Shown here: one piece after another, positions 14,335 to 24,400 of the stretch | Layout: each line of letters begins with the position of its first letter | Position numbering within the stretch: the stretch's first letter is position 1 | Source of the DNA: CAYZXT01 sp964482515 | Lineage (GTDB): Bacteria; Elusimicrobiota; Elusimicrobia; FEN-1173 | DNA: 41,391 nt | Assembly (NCBI GenBank): GCA_964482515.1 | Contig: CAYZXT010000020.1 | Span: 1 to 41,391 of the forward strand | Reading direction: 5' to 3' | Program-made: the position numbers and the translations under genes | The notes under the pieces: generated by a model | What the model saw: only the letters and a program-made list of their open reading frames with translations | Told to the model about the DNA's origin: nothing | Databases searched by the model: none

Positions 14335-16671
14335 ATGCACGCGACAATCCACCCAACAAACACCACCCCAGCAATAGACCCGGTCTGCGGCATGACCGTC
14401 GATCCCGCCCGCGCCAGGGGAGGCTCCCACCGGCACCTGGGAACGGCGTACTACTTCTGCAATCCCTCCTGCCGGGAGAAGTTCAAGAAAGACCCTGCCA
14501 AATATCTCGAGAAGGACGAACGCCCGCCGTCCGACGGTATGGCCGCGCCAGCGGCCGGCGGCGACAACAATTACACCTGCCCCATGCACCCGGAAATCCT
14601 TCAGGAAGGCCCCGGTTCCTGCCCGCTCTGCGGCATGGCGCTGGAACCCCTGGTGGCGAGCGCCGGGCCCGAGGACCAAACGGAGTTCAACGATATGAAG
14701 CGCCGGTTCTGGATCAGCCTGGCGCTCACGGTCCCGGTTTTCTTTCTCGCCATGGCGGACATGGTTCCCGGACTCGGCCACCTTTTCTCGCCAAAAGCGG
14801 CCCTTTGGATCCAATTCCTGCTGGCCACGCCCGTGGCGCTTTGGGGCGGATGGCCGTTCTTCCAGCGCGGCTGGGCGTCCCTCGTGAACCGCTCCCTCAA
14901 CATGTTTACCCTGATCGGACTGGGCGTCGGCGCCGCCTACGGCTACAGCGTGGCCGCCGCTTTGTTTCCGGGGCTTTTCCCCGCTTCCTTCAAAGGACAC
15001 GGCGGATACGTGGCCGTTTACTTTGAAGCGGCCGCCGTCATTACCACCCTCGTGCTCCTGGGCCAGGTGCTGGAACTGCGCGCCCGCGGCCAAACGTCCA
15101 GCGCGATCCGGGCCCTGCTCGGCCTCGCCCCGAAGTCCGCGCGGCTCGTGGAGGACGGCGGCGAAAGGGACATCCCCCTTGAACACGTCAAACCCGGGGA
15201 CCGGCTGCGCGTTCGGCCCGGCGAAAAGGTCCCGGTGGACGGCATCGTCCTGGAAGGGTCCAGCGCGGTGGACGAATCCATGATGTCGGGCGAACCCATC
15301 CCCGTCGAGAAAAACGCCGGCGACCGCGTGACGGGCGGGACCGTCAACGGCACGGGAAGCTTCCTGATGCGGGCGGAGCGGGTCGGGAGCGAAACGCTGC
15401 TGGCGCAGATCGTGCAGATGGTGGGCGAGGCCCAGCGTTCCCGCGCGCCGATCCAGCGACTGGCGGACGCGGTGGCGGCCTGGTTCGTGCCGGCGGTCGT
15501 GCTGGCCTCCGCGGCGACCTTCCTGATTTGGGGTTTCTGCGGACCGGAGCCGCGCATGGCCCACGCCCTCGTGAACGCGGTGGCGGTGCTGATCATCGCC
15601 TGCCCCTGCGCGTTGGGTTTGGCGACGCCCATGTCGATCATGGTGGGAACGGGACGCGGCGCCCAGGCCGGCGTGCTGGTGAAGAACGCGGAAGCGCTGG
15701 AGGTCCTCGAGAAGGTGGACACGCTGGTCGTCGACAAGACCGGGACCCTGACGGAAGGAAAGCCCCGCCTGCAATCGGTGGAGGCCCTGCCCGGTTTCAC
15801 GGAGGCGGACGTGCTGCGCCTCGCCGCCGGACTGGAGAAAGCCAGTGAGCATCCTTTGGCCGCGGCCATTCTGGCGGGCGCGAAGGAAAAAGGGATCGCC
15901 GTTCCGGAAACGGCGGAGTTCCAGTCCGTCACCGGCAAGGGCGTGACGGGCCGCGTCGAAGGGCGGACGGTGTCCGTCGGAAACGAAAAGTTCATCCGTG
16001 AACTGGCGGGCGATTGGGGAAACGCGGCGGAGCGGGCGGAAGAACGTCGAAGCGAGGGACAGACCGTCGTCTTCGTGGCGGCGGACGGCAAGCCGGCGGG
16101 CTTCATCGGCGTGGCGGACCCCGTGAAAGCCACTACCGCGGAAGCCATCCAGGAACTGCACCACGACGGGATCCAAATCGTGATGCTCACCGGAGATAAT
16201 CGTGCCACGGCGGAGGCGGTGGCCCGGCGGCTCGGCATCGACCAGGTGCACGCGGAAGTCCTGCCGGACCAGAAGAGCGCCGTGGTGAAAAAACTTCAGT
16301 CGGAGGGAAAGACCGTCGCCATGGCGGGCGACGGCGTCAACGACGCGCCGGCCCTGGCCCAGGCCCAGGTGGGCATCGCCATGGGGACCGGCGCCGACGT
16401 GGCCATGCAGAGCGCTGGCGTCACGTTGGTGAAGGGCGACCTGCGGAGCATCGCCCGCGCCCGCGCGCTGAGCCGCGCCACCATGCGGAACATCCGGCAA
16501 AACCTGTTCTTCGCCTTCGTCTACAACGTCTTGGGCGTCCCCATCGCCGCCGGCGTGTTATACCCCGCGTTCGGCCTTTTGCTCAGCCCCATGCTCGCCG
16601 CCGCGGCCATGACCTTCAGCTCGGTCTCCGTGATCTCCAACGCGCTTCGGTTGCGGCGAGTACGGCTCTAG
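14335..16671 (+). CDS. copA: Copper-translocating P-type ATPase with YHS domain
   Basis: The 778-residue protein starts at 14335 after AAAGGAG. In order: a YHS metal-binding domain (about 14-60; DPVCGM, Cys18, Cys42, Cys46), a heavy-metal-binding ribbon (about 79-104; YTCPMHPEI and CPLCGM), membrane helices of a P1B ATPase, the actuator motif (MSGEP), the transport-site CPC (Cys423, Cys425), the phosphorylation motif DKTGTLT (Asp467), the nucleotide-binding His506-Pro, and the hinge GDGVNDAP. These mark a Cu+ exporter of the inner membrane; CPC with no N-terminal HMA domain but YHS is common in this subgroup. It is next to the CorE-like sigma gene. Confidence 0.95.
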   Translation: MHATIHPTNTTPAIDPVCGMTVDPARARGGSHRHLGTAYYFCNPSCREKFKKDPAKYLEKDERPPSDGMAAPAAGGDNNYTCPMHPEILQEGPGSCPLCGMALEPLVASAGPEDQTEFNDMKRRFWISLALTVPVFFLAMADMVPGLGHLFSPKAALWIQFLLATPVALWGGWPFFQRGWASLVNRSLNMFTLIGLGVGAAYGYSVAAALFPGLFPASFKGHGGYVAVYFEAAAVITTLVLLGQVLELRARGQTSSAIRALLGLAPKSARLVEDGGERDIPLEHVKPGDRLRVRPGEKVPVDGIVLEGSSAVDESMMSGEPIPVEKNAGDRVTGGTVNGTGSFLMRAERVGSETLLAQIVQMVGEAQRSRAPIQRLADAVAAWFVPAVVLASAATFLIWGFCGPEPRMAHALVNAVAVLIIACPCALGLATPMSIMVGTGRGAQAGVLVKNAEALEVLEKVDTLVVDKTGTLTEGKPRLQSVEALPGFTEADVLRLAAGLEKASEHPLAAAILAGAKEKGIAVPETAEFQSVTGKGVTGRVEGRTVSVGNEKFIRELAGDWGNAAERAEERRSEGQTVVFVAADGKPAGFIGVADPVKATTAEAIQELHHDGIQIVMLTGDNRATAEAVARRLGIDQVHAEVLPDQKSAVVKKLQSEGKTVAMAGDGVNDAPALAQAQVGIAMGTGADVAMQSAGVTLVKGDLRSIARARALSRATMRNIRQNLFFAFVYNVLGVPIAAGVLYPAFGLLLSPMLAAAAMTFSSVSVISNALRLRRVRL

Positions 16672-16683
16672 AAACTCTCCGCC

Positions 16684-18024
16684 TTAGAGGACGATGTCCT
16701 CTTCCCAAACATTCCCCGGCTTCTTTTTGGATCTGGCCAGGCCGGACATGATCGCCAAACCAAAAGCCAAGGGCCCCAGCCGGCCAAGGAACATCATCGC
16801 CGTGACCACCCATTTGCCCGCGTCGGTCAACGTTGCGGTGATGCCCCGGCTCAACCCCACCGTCCCCAGGGCCGAAGCCCCTTCGAAAAGAAGGTCCGCG
16901 AACGAGTGCGACTCCACCGCCAGGAGGACCATGCACCCGGCCAGATAGACGATCAAATAAAACCCGATGGACGCGAAGGCCTGGTAGATCCGGTAATCGG
17001 GGATCTGCCGGTCCCAGAAGGTCACCTGCTTCCGGCCCCGCAGGACGGCGCGCATCACGCCGAAGGCCACGGAAACGCTGGTCGCCTTCAAGCCGCCGCC
17101 CGTCCCCGCCGGCGCCGCGCCGATGAACATCAGGACCAGGAACACGAGCAAAGCGGCCTGATGAAAATTCCCGATGGCGTAGGTATCGAAACCCACCGTG
17201 GTCACGGCGGTCATGGACTGGAACCAGGAAGCCGTCGTCCTTTCCCAAAGGCCGAGACTTCTCACCGACGGCTCCATAAAGAAGAAAATCACCCACCCCG
17301 CCAGCAGGCAAATCGCCATGGTGCGGACGATGATGCGGCTGGTGACGGTCAAGCAGCGCCGCGGGTCCGTCAGGTCGGCCCAGACGTCCGACATCACCAG
17401 AAACCCCGCCGCACCCAGAACGCATTCCACGGAAATGATGAGGTTGACGAAAAAATCCCCGCGAAAGTTTTCCAGGCTGTTCGGAAAGAGGCTGAACCCA
17501 GCCGTGCAAAACGCCGACACGGAATGGAAGATAGCCTGCCAAAGGGGCCGGGGCACATCCGCGACCTTGAACGCGTTGTAGAGCCCGATGGCGCCGACGG
17601 CTTCCACCGCGATGGTAAAGTAAATCACGTCGCGCAGGAATTCTTTCATATCGAAATCCGTCGGCAGGCCGAACACGGTTCGCCCGATGCTTTCGCGGAA
17701 GGGCGAAATCGTTTCGCGGCGCGCAAGAACCACGAAGGAGCCGAGCGTCATGTAACCGATGCCCCCCAGTTGGAACGAGCAAAGCAGGACGAACTCGCCG
17801 AAGAACGAATAGGCCGAGCCCGGGTCGACGGTGGACAGCCCGGTGGTGCTCATGGCCGAAGTGGCGATGAAAAGGTTGTCGAGGAAACCGACGGGGCCGT
17901 TTTCCCAGGACAGCGGGAGGCACAGGAAAATCCATGTCATGAACACATAACTGGCGTATCCATACAGCAGCAGACGGGCGGGGGGTTCGTTGCGGAGCGA
18001 CTTGAGCAAACGGGTAACCTTCAT
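16684..18024 (-). CDS. ktrB: KtrB/TrkH-family potassium transporter
   Basis: The 446-residue protein starts at 18024 after GAGGAGG. It has the four-fold repeat of membrane-pore-membrane units, each with a filter loop: SAMSTTGLSTVD, SAFCTAGFSLFPNS, TAVTTVGFDTYAIG and SALGTVGLSRGI. Each has the single filter Gly of SKT transporters. The size and short N-terminus fit KtrB better than TrkH. It takes up K+ (with Na+ or H+) and needs a KtrA/TrkA regulatory subunit, which is not adjacent here. The leader contains a ydaO-type c-di-AMP riboswitch, known to switch off K+ importers when c-di-AMP is high. Confidence 0.93.
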   Translation of the reverse strand: MKVTRLLKSLRNEPPARLLLYGYASYVFMTWIFLCLPLSWENGPVGFLDNLFIATSAMSTTGLSTVDPGSAYSFFGEFVLLCSFQLGGIGYMTLGSFVVLARRETISPFRESIGRTVFGLPTDFDMKEFLRDVIYFTIAVEAVGAIGLYNAFKVADVPRPLWQAIFHSVSAFCTAGFSLFPNSLENFRGDFFVNLIISVECVLGAAGFLVMSDVWADLTDPRRCLTVTSRIIVRTMAICLLAGWVIFFFMEPSVRSLGLWERTTASWFQSMTAVTTVGFDTYAIGNFHQAALLVFLVLMFIGAAPAGTGGGLKATSVSVAFGVMRAVLRGRKQVTFWDRQIPDYRIYQAFASIGFYLIVYLAGCMVLLAVESHSFADLLFEGASALGTVGLSRGITATLTDAGKWVVTAMMFLGRLGPLAFGLAIMSGLARSKKKPGNVWEEDIVL

Positions 18025-18047
18025 GGGAATAGCCTCCTCAAGGGCGC

Positions 18048-18079
18048 AATAAAAAAAGCCAAAGAGCGGTCTCTTTGGC
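18048..18079 (-). terminator. Intrinsic terminator of the c-di-AMP riboswitch
   Basis: On the minus strand a 9-bp stem GCCAAAGAG-ACCG-CTCTTTGGC (18079-18058) is followed by TTTTTTTATT. It lies between the aptamer and the ktrB start, so it is the expression platform: ligand binding is expected to favour this hairpin and stop transcription. Confidence 0.85.
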
Positions 18080-18081
18080 CG

Positions 18082-18240
18082 GGCTCTTGATCTATGGGCT
18101 TGCGGGGTTAGCTGTCAGGCTGGGGCTTTTCGCCCCTCCCCTTCCGGAGATTCGCCTCAGGACCGGACATCCGTCCAACTGCTTGGGTCCCCCACCCCCT
18201 CCGGACTCTTCCCGAAAAGGGAAGTTGGAGAGGTTCAGCT
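18082..18240 (-). promoter_or_regulatory. c-di-AMP riboswitch (ydaO/yuaA type)
   Basis: The minus-strand leader carries the conserved ydaO blocks in order: GGGGGACCCAAGC (about 18193-18181), GAGGCGAATCTCCGG (about 18158-18144), a variable hairpin GGGGCGAAAAGCCCC (about 18135-18121), and CTGACAGCTAACCCCG (about 18118-18103). This RNA class binds two c-di-AMP molecules and normally shuts off potassium import and cell-wall genes. The ktrB gene downstream and the terminator at 18048-18079 agree with that. Exact aptamer ends are approximate. Confidence 0.92.
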
Positions 18241-18247
18241 TTGAAAA

Positions 18248-18276
18248 ATCATAAGAAATGGCCGGGGAACGGTCAA
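18248..18276 (-). promoter_or_regulatory. Sigma70 promoter of the riboswitch-ktrB transcript
   Basis: On the minus strand TTGACC (18276-18271) and TATGAT (18253-18248) have the optimal 17-base spacing. Transcription would begin near 18241, exactly at the start of the riboswitch aptamer. Confidence 0.85.
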
Positions 18277-18415
18277 GGGTCCGCCGTAAACAGCATCAAT
18301 TAAAGAGCATCCTCCCCAAAAAAGTTACAGCCTCGTTACAATTCCATAAGGCTATTATAGGGAAACCTTATTAAAATGTCCGAACTTCATTCTTCGCTGG
18401 AATTGCGGGGGACAT

Positions 18416-21400
18416 TTGATCCGATTCCATTTCAAAACGAGACGAATCTTCGCCTCGATCCTCAGTCTGACCTATTTCTCCGTCCAATGCGCCTTGGCCA
18501 ACAGTGCGGAGGCGAACTATTGGGCCGAGCGAAAGCGGCAAACCGCCAAATACAACGCGGAGAGCGCCGTGGAAAACCCGCGCACGTTGCTGGCCTCGCT
18601 GCCGGCGACGACGCCCGTCCGACCGGAGCTGTCCGCCTTCACCGACGGCGGGATCCAATCCCTGTCGCAAATCGCCCTGCCCCGGGACACGGCCGCTTCC
18701 CTCAAAAATGCTCCCCACGGCCCGTTCCTCCGGGGCCTGCCCTCCGTCCTGACGTCGCTGCCCAGCGCCTGGGCGGACATCCGGTCCGTGTCCCTCGCGC
18801 CCGGAACGAAACGCCCGCTCGTGGTCCTGATCCAGGACGCCCACGGCCTACGCGACGCCCAGATGAACATCGCGCGGACGCTGGAACATCTTTCCGCCGC
18901 GGCGGGCAAACTTCCCCTGATCGCCCTCGAAGGCGCGGCCGGGCCCTTTTCGCTGGAACCCCATCGCCAAAACATAGCGCCGGACATCCGCCGCGCCGCG
19001 GGCGACTACTTGCTGCGCAGCGGGCACATCAGCGGCCCCGACTATTTCGGCCTGCTGGCGGAACGGACGCCGCGCCTCTGGGGCGCCGAAGACCCGGAAC
19101 TTTACGCGGCCAATGTTCAGGCCTACCGCCGGACGCTGCCGCTGAAAAAACACCTCGCCGATTTCATCGCCGCGCTCGACGGCCGGATGGCGCCGCTGAA
19201 AAACCGGATCTATTCCCCCGAACTGTCGGCTTTGGACAAGGCCATGGAAGCCTATGAGCGGGGTGCGCTGGATTTCATCGGCTATGTCCAGGCCCTGCAA
19301 AAAGCCGCGGGCGATGGGGCCTTGTCCGGCGGCCATTTCCCCCAGACGGCGCGGATCCTTAAAACGCTGGCCGTGGAGCAGTCCCTCGATTTCAAGCGCG
19401 TGGAAGCGGAACGGACCGAAATCATCGCCGCCCTTTCCGCCAAACTCGACGCCTCCGACCTGGCGGACCTGGCGCAACACAGCCTGGCCTACCGCGCGGG
19501 CCAAATCGGCTACGCGACGTTTTACAACCGGCTCCTCGCGCTCACCGCCCGCAAGGGCGTGCCGCTCTCGGGCTTCCCCGAGTTCCAACGCTATATCGCC
19601 TACATCCTCATGACGGACGAGATCGACCGCGCCGCGTTGTTCGACGAGCTGGACGGCCTGCGGAAAACCGCCGCCCGCGCGCTATGCCGCACGGCGGAGC
19701 AGCGGGCGCTGATGGACGCCGCCCGGGACGCGGGGCTGCTGCGCCGGTTGATGGACCAGGCCTTCGGGCCCGCGGAATGGGACGACTACCTTTCCCGCCG
19801 CGGCGATATCCTGGGAATAGAAGCGAGGATCGGAAAGCTCGCCGGGAATAAATCAGAGCCCTCCGTCGAATTGAAGCCCTTGCTCTCGCCTTTCGAAGAT
19901 TTCTATTCCGTCGCCCAACGCCGCAACGACGCCATGGTGGAGAACCTTCTCGGTAAAATGTCGGGCGGCCCCTCCGACGTCGCGGTGCTGGTGGCCGGCG
20001 GGTTCCACTCGCCCGGCCTCGTCAGGATCCTGAATGAAAAGGGGATCTCCTGCGCCACGCTCATGCCGAAGATCGGCGCGGTGGATAAGGGCTCGAACTA
20101 CCTGGACGTCTTCGCCCTCAACCGCACGCCGCTGGAAAAACTTCTGCTCGGAGAGAAACTCTTTCTCAGCCCGCCCCATCCCTTCGCGCTTCGCGTGCCG
20201 GCGGCCCTCTCCCCCATCACCAATCGCGTCGAAGCCCTCTACGCGGCCCTGACCGAAGCGCTGCGGGGCCGCGGCGAAGGCGCGGCGGACTACCGGGACG
20301 GCGGGATTATCCGGCGGATGACGGTGAGGCTGACGAAAACATCGCAAACCGATACGGATAAGGACATCGTTCAAACGGTGGAAGGCCCATCCAATGTGAA
20401 CGTGGAAGCCCGCGGAAATATATTTCATGCACTTTGGAATCGGTTCATGTCCGCAATGCGCGGCATATTTTCCTTCCGCCGGAGGACGCCGGTTTCCGCA
20501 ACAACCGAACCGGAAAACACGCAGCCGCCCGCAGGACAGCCTTTTCCCCTTGCAAGCTTGAAAACGCTTTCTCCCGCCGACATGGAGGACAAGGAGCTGA
20601 TGTGGAAATTCTTTCTGTTCAAACTCGGAGATTGGCCGGTCGTTTCCAGTTGGGCCGATGAAACGGCCGATCTCATCAGGACGCGCATCGGGGATTCGCC
20701 GGACTGGGTGCTCGCCTATCATACGACCCATCCCCCGCATGCCACCCAGCAGCTATCGCGCGTTGTGGGCGAAAAAATCGGAATACCTTCCGCCGAACTT
20801 CATCGGAGATCCTGGCTCATCGGGTATCCTGAATTGGGCCTGGAAGCGCGGCACAGCGTCATTCCCCACATGACGATGGTGCCGGTACCGGAACAAATCC
20901 GGGGCAAACGGGTGATCCTCTTTGACGACAACCTTGAAAGCGGAGCCAACATGCAGGAGATGGTGAGGGCGGTGACAGAGGCCGGGGCGCAGGAAGTGCT
21001 GGCGGTGACGCTCCTGGACAGCCGTCGAGCCTTCGGCTTCGAGCGGGAGATGTACCGCCTGGTACTGAGCGACGGGCTCACGTTCGACCGGTTCATCGAG
21101 GTCATCACGAAAATGCGCGGGACCATCAGCCAATCGGGAATAAAATTCCTGGTACGGCTCCTGAGCGAACGACCGGACCTGTTCAACAAACTTATGGCCG
21201 GCATCGACCGCAACACCCAGATGCAGCTTTTACGCCGCACGCTTGTTTACATGTCCATCGCCGATGAGAACAAAAAGGCCGCCACGACCCATCTCATCCT
21301 CTCTCTGCTGGCTAAGCACGTTTACGAGGACCTACCGTGGGCCGGCAGAAAAGCAACCCTTCAACAGCTGAAAGCGCTCACCGGAAGGGGCATGGTGGCT

Positions 21401-24400
21401 TCCCGCGGGGAATCCGACGTACTGTTCGTCGACAGTCGCGAGTGGGTTTCTCCCACGGTTGCGACCGCCTACGCCCACCTCGCCGGATATGATTATGTCG
21501 TCTTCAAAAACAGGCGAACGATATCGAAAAGCGCCATGAACGAGGCCTACCTGGCCGGGCAAATTTTCTGGGTTTCCGTCGCGAGCCCTTACGCCACGGC
21601 GTTGCCGCGGAACGTCTATGCCGCCGATGAGAATGAGCCGGACGGGACTTTCCGCCTCACCGACATACAAGCCGACCTCGACGAACTTTCCTTAAGGCTG
21701 ACCGAGTCGCGGCGGATTCTCAAAAACGCCCTGGAATTTGAAGACGATAAGGAAAACTATTCCCGCCATGCGGCCCAACATCTCACGGAGGTCCGGGCCA
21801 TTTTCCGGGAAGCCTGCGACTTGGTCCTGCGCCGCCTTCAGCGCGAAGGCGTCCTTATTCGGGACGATGACGTCGCCATAGCTTGGGCCGGCTCCCTCGC
21901 GCGTGGGACGCCGACGCTCCAGTCCGACCTCGAGTTCGATTTCATCACCGCTTCAGAGCAAACGGCGGCGATCGTTGAAGACCGTTTCGGGCCGGAGCTC
22001 GTCGAGGCGTTACGGTACGTCGGACTGGACCTCGGGCCGTCGGACAAACTCTATGCCGAGCATCTGAAAACCCGCTATCAATTGAAAGTAACCGGGGGAG
22101 ACGCCAGCCTCTTCGACCCCCGGATGAAGGAAGAGGACAGGCCGAGGACGCTGATGCGCCTGTTGGATTATTCCTTTGCCTGGGGCAACGCGGACATCTA
22201 CAGCCGTTACAACCGCCAGGCATTGAAGGAGATCCTGGCCGACCACTACGCCGTCGTGCAGATCATTACCCGCATCGCCGACGACTTCGCTTCCATAGCC
22301 AGCCGCGGCTTCGGGAGGAAAAGCCGCAATTTCCTGATCGTTCTCGACGTCAACCGCGGGGTGGTCTTCGACATGAAGTGGCTGACCCGCGGCATCGAGG
22401 CGGCCGTGAAAGAAGTCGTCGTCCGTAGATTGGGAGACCTTGCGCAGCGTGACCCCGATTTCTCGCCCGGGAATATTCCCCGCGATTTTGAGGAGCTCAT
22501 TGATTTTGCCGTCACTAACAAACTATTTCCCTTGATGCCGGACCGGGAGACCTCCGACGGGGTGAAGCGGGCCTGGAGGTCCTTGATCGACGCGCGACTC
22601 GTGAAGTCGGCCATATCCGGTTTAAGCAGCGCGTCCGTTCTGGACGCGCAACTTCTGAGATCTCTTTCCGTTTTGAACGATTTCACTTACAACTATGTAC
22701 TCCTCCAGCGCTCGGAAGACCGCGCCCGGATCATGGACGCGCTCGAGTTCATCCATTCGCATGCCGATGATTTCACGCGAATGACCGAAACCATCATCTC
22801 TATGAAAAACTCCAACCGCAACATCGTTGAGCCGGAGATTCATTCCCTTTTCCGGGGATCGGGGTACTCCGGCATGATGAGCGAGGGCTGGACCTACGAT
22901 TACGCCATCCGCATCGGCAGTGGATTGGGCCGGAGGACGTACGCCGTTTACCGTTCCGGCAACGCACGGTTCGCCGCCCGCCTTGTGGAGAGCGGGCACT
23001 CGGACGAGGCTTCCCCCCTGCTCTCCCTGCCGGCGGCCGACGGCTTGGTGCTGGAGATCATCCCATTCGATCAGATGGTCGTTTTATGGACCAAATATAA
23101 AGCGCGCCACTTCAGCGATTACATAGACACATACTCGGAGACCCCTTTCATTAATTCCCTATTGGACAACACGATCCTTTCGTGGAAGGGACGGCTGCTG
23201 ATCGTTGAAAAGATCTTGGGAATAGGCAGCGAGGCCGTGACCTACAAAGTCAGGGACATCATGAACAACAAATCCTACGCCCTGAAGGTGGGGCGCGTCC
23301 GGCTGGACGCGGTTTACATTTATTGGAAATCGGCGATGGGCTCAATGCGCGACTGGGAGGAAAGCGGACGCGTCCTCCCGTCCATGGTACGGTTCATCGA
23401 TTACGACGAAAAATCCAACTCCATTCTGATGGAGTATTATGAGAACTCCAGGGCGTTCCAGGAGAGGTTTCTCAATGCCTTGCCGTTGGACGGACAAGGA
23501 ACGAGCGATGCCATTGAGGTGCTGTTGAACATCTCCGGCGCGGTGGCCGTCATGCACAAGCATGGACGCAGCATGGGAGACGTGGCGCCCGGAAACATCC
23601 TCATCCGGGAAGACGACATCGATTCAAGGATCATCGACCCTTCCCTTAATTATTCCCCCGACATCGATTTCTTTAAAAAGGATCTTTTCGGACTGGGACT
23701 GCTGCTTTACCAAATCGTCGTCCAAACACCGCTGACACACTGGCAAGTCCGGGACTTCCGCAAATCCGTGGAAGCGGGGCGGCCCGACGCCGAGCTCGCT
23801 CGCCAGATTTTCTCCCATACGCCGGCTCCCGGGATCCCGGAACGCCTGCACCGGATCGCCCTGCGGGCCTGCTTCGCCACTGCGGAGCCGTATCCCAGCG
23901 CCGCGGAGTTCTGGGAGGATTTCGCAAGCGCATGGCAGGAGACTCCGTTCTCCCCGCCGCACAGCGCGGTACGCCCGACCGCCGGTTTTGAAATCAACAT
24001 GGAAGGGCAGATCATCGGCCTGGGACGCTTCGATGACGGTTCCACTTATTTTTATAACCGCAATCCGGAAGGTCTCGTCACGCCGATCGATCCTGAAGCG
24101 GTCGGAGCAATGCTGCTGGCCGTGCTGGATGAAAACGACGACAATATAATTTCGCTGAAAGAATTCCTCGCCATCCTTTTACCCATTGTTCCCTCGAATT
24201 GGGACGATCTGACCATAAGCCTTTATCGTGACGTACTGACGGACACATTCGGTTTCGTGGACGCCAACGCAAACCTGAGCATCGAGGCGCACGAAATCCA
24301 ATCGTTGGACTTGGAGCAATTGGAGGGACTGTTCAGGCTGATCATACGCGGGCTGAAACTTCCGATCCAGACGGCGGTCGATGGGAGGGGCCTCGGAGCG

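Noticed and set aside
14320..16500. Very long open frame on the minus strand across the copper ATPase gene
   Set aside because: It is the antisense shadow of a strongly supported P-type ATPase; its predicted protein is rich in His/Arg/Gly with no motif. Long antisense frames are usual in GC-rich genes.
18324..18340. Two TGTAAC half-sites 11 bases apart upstream of the ktrB promoter as a third ECF promoter
   Set aside because: No CGTC-like -10 box occurs at 16-17 bases from either, and a good sigma70 promoter lies closer to the riboswitch.
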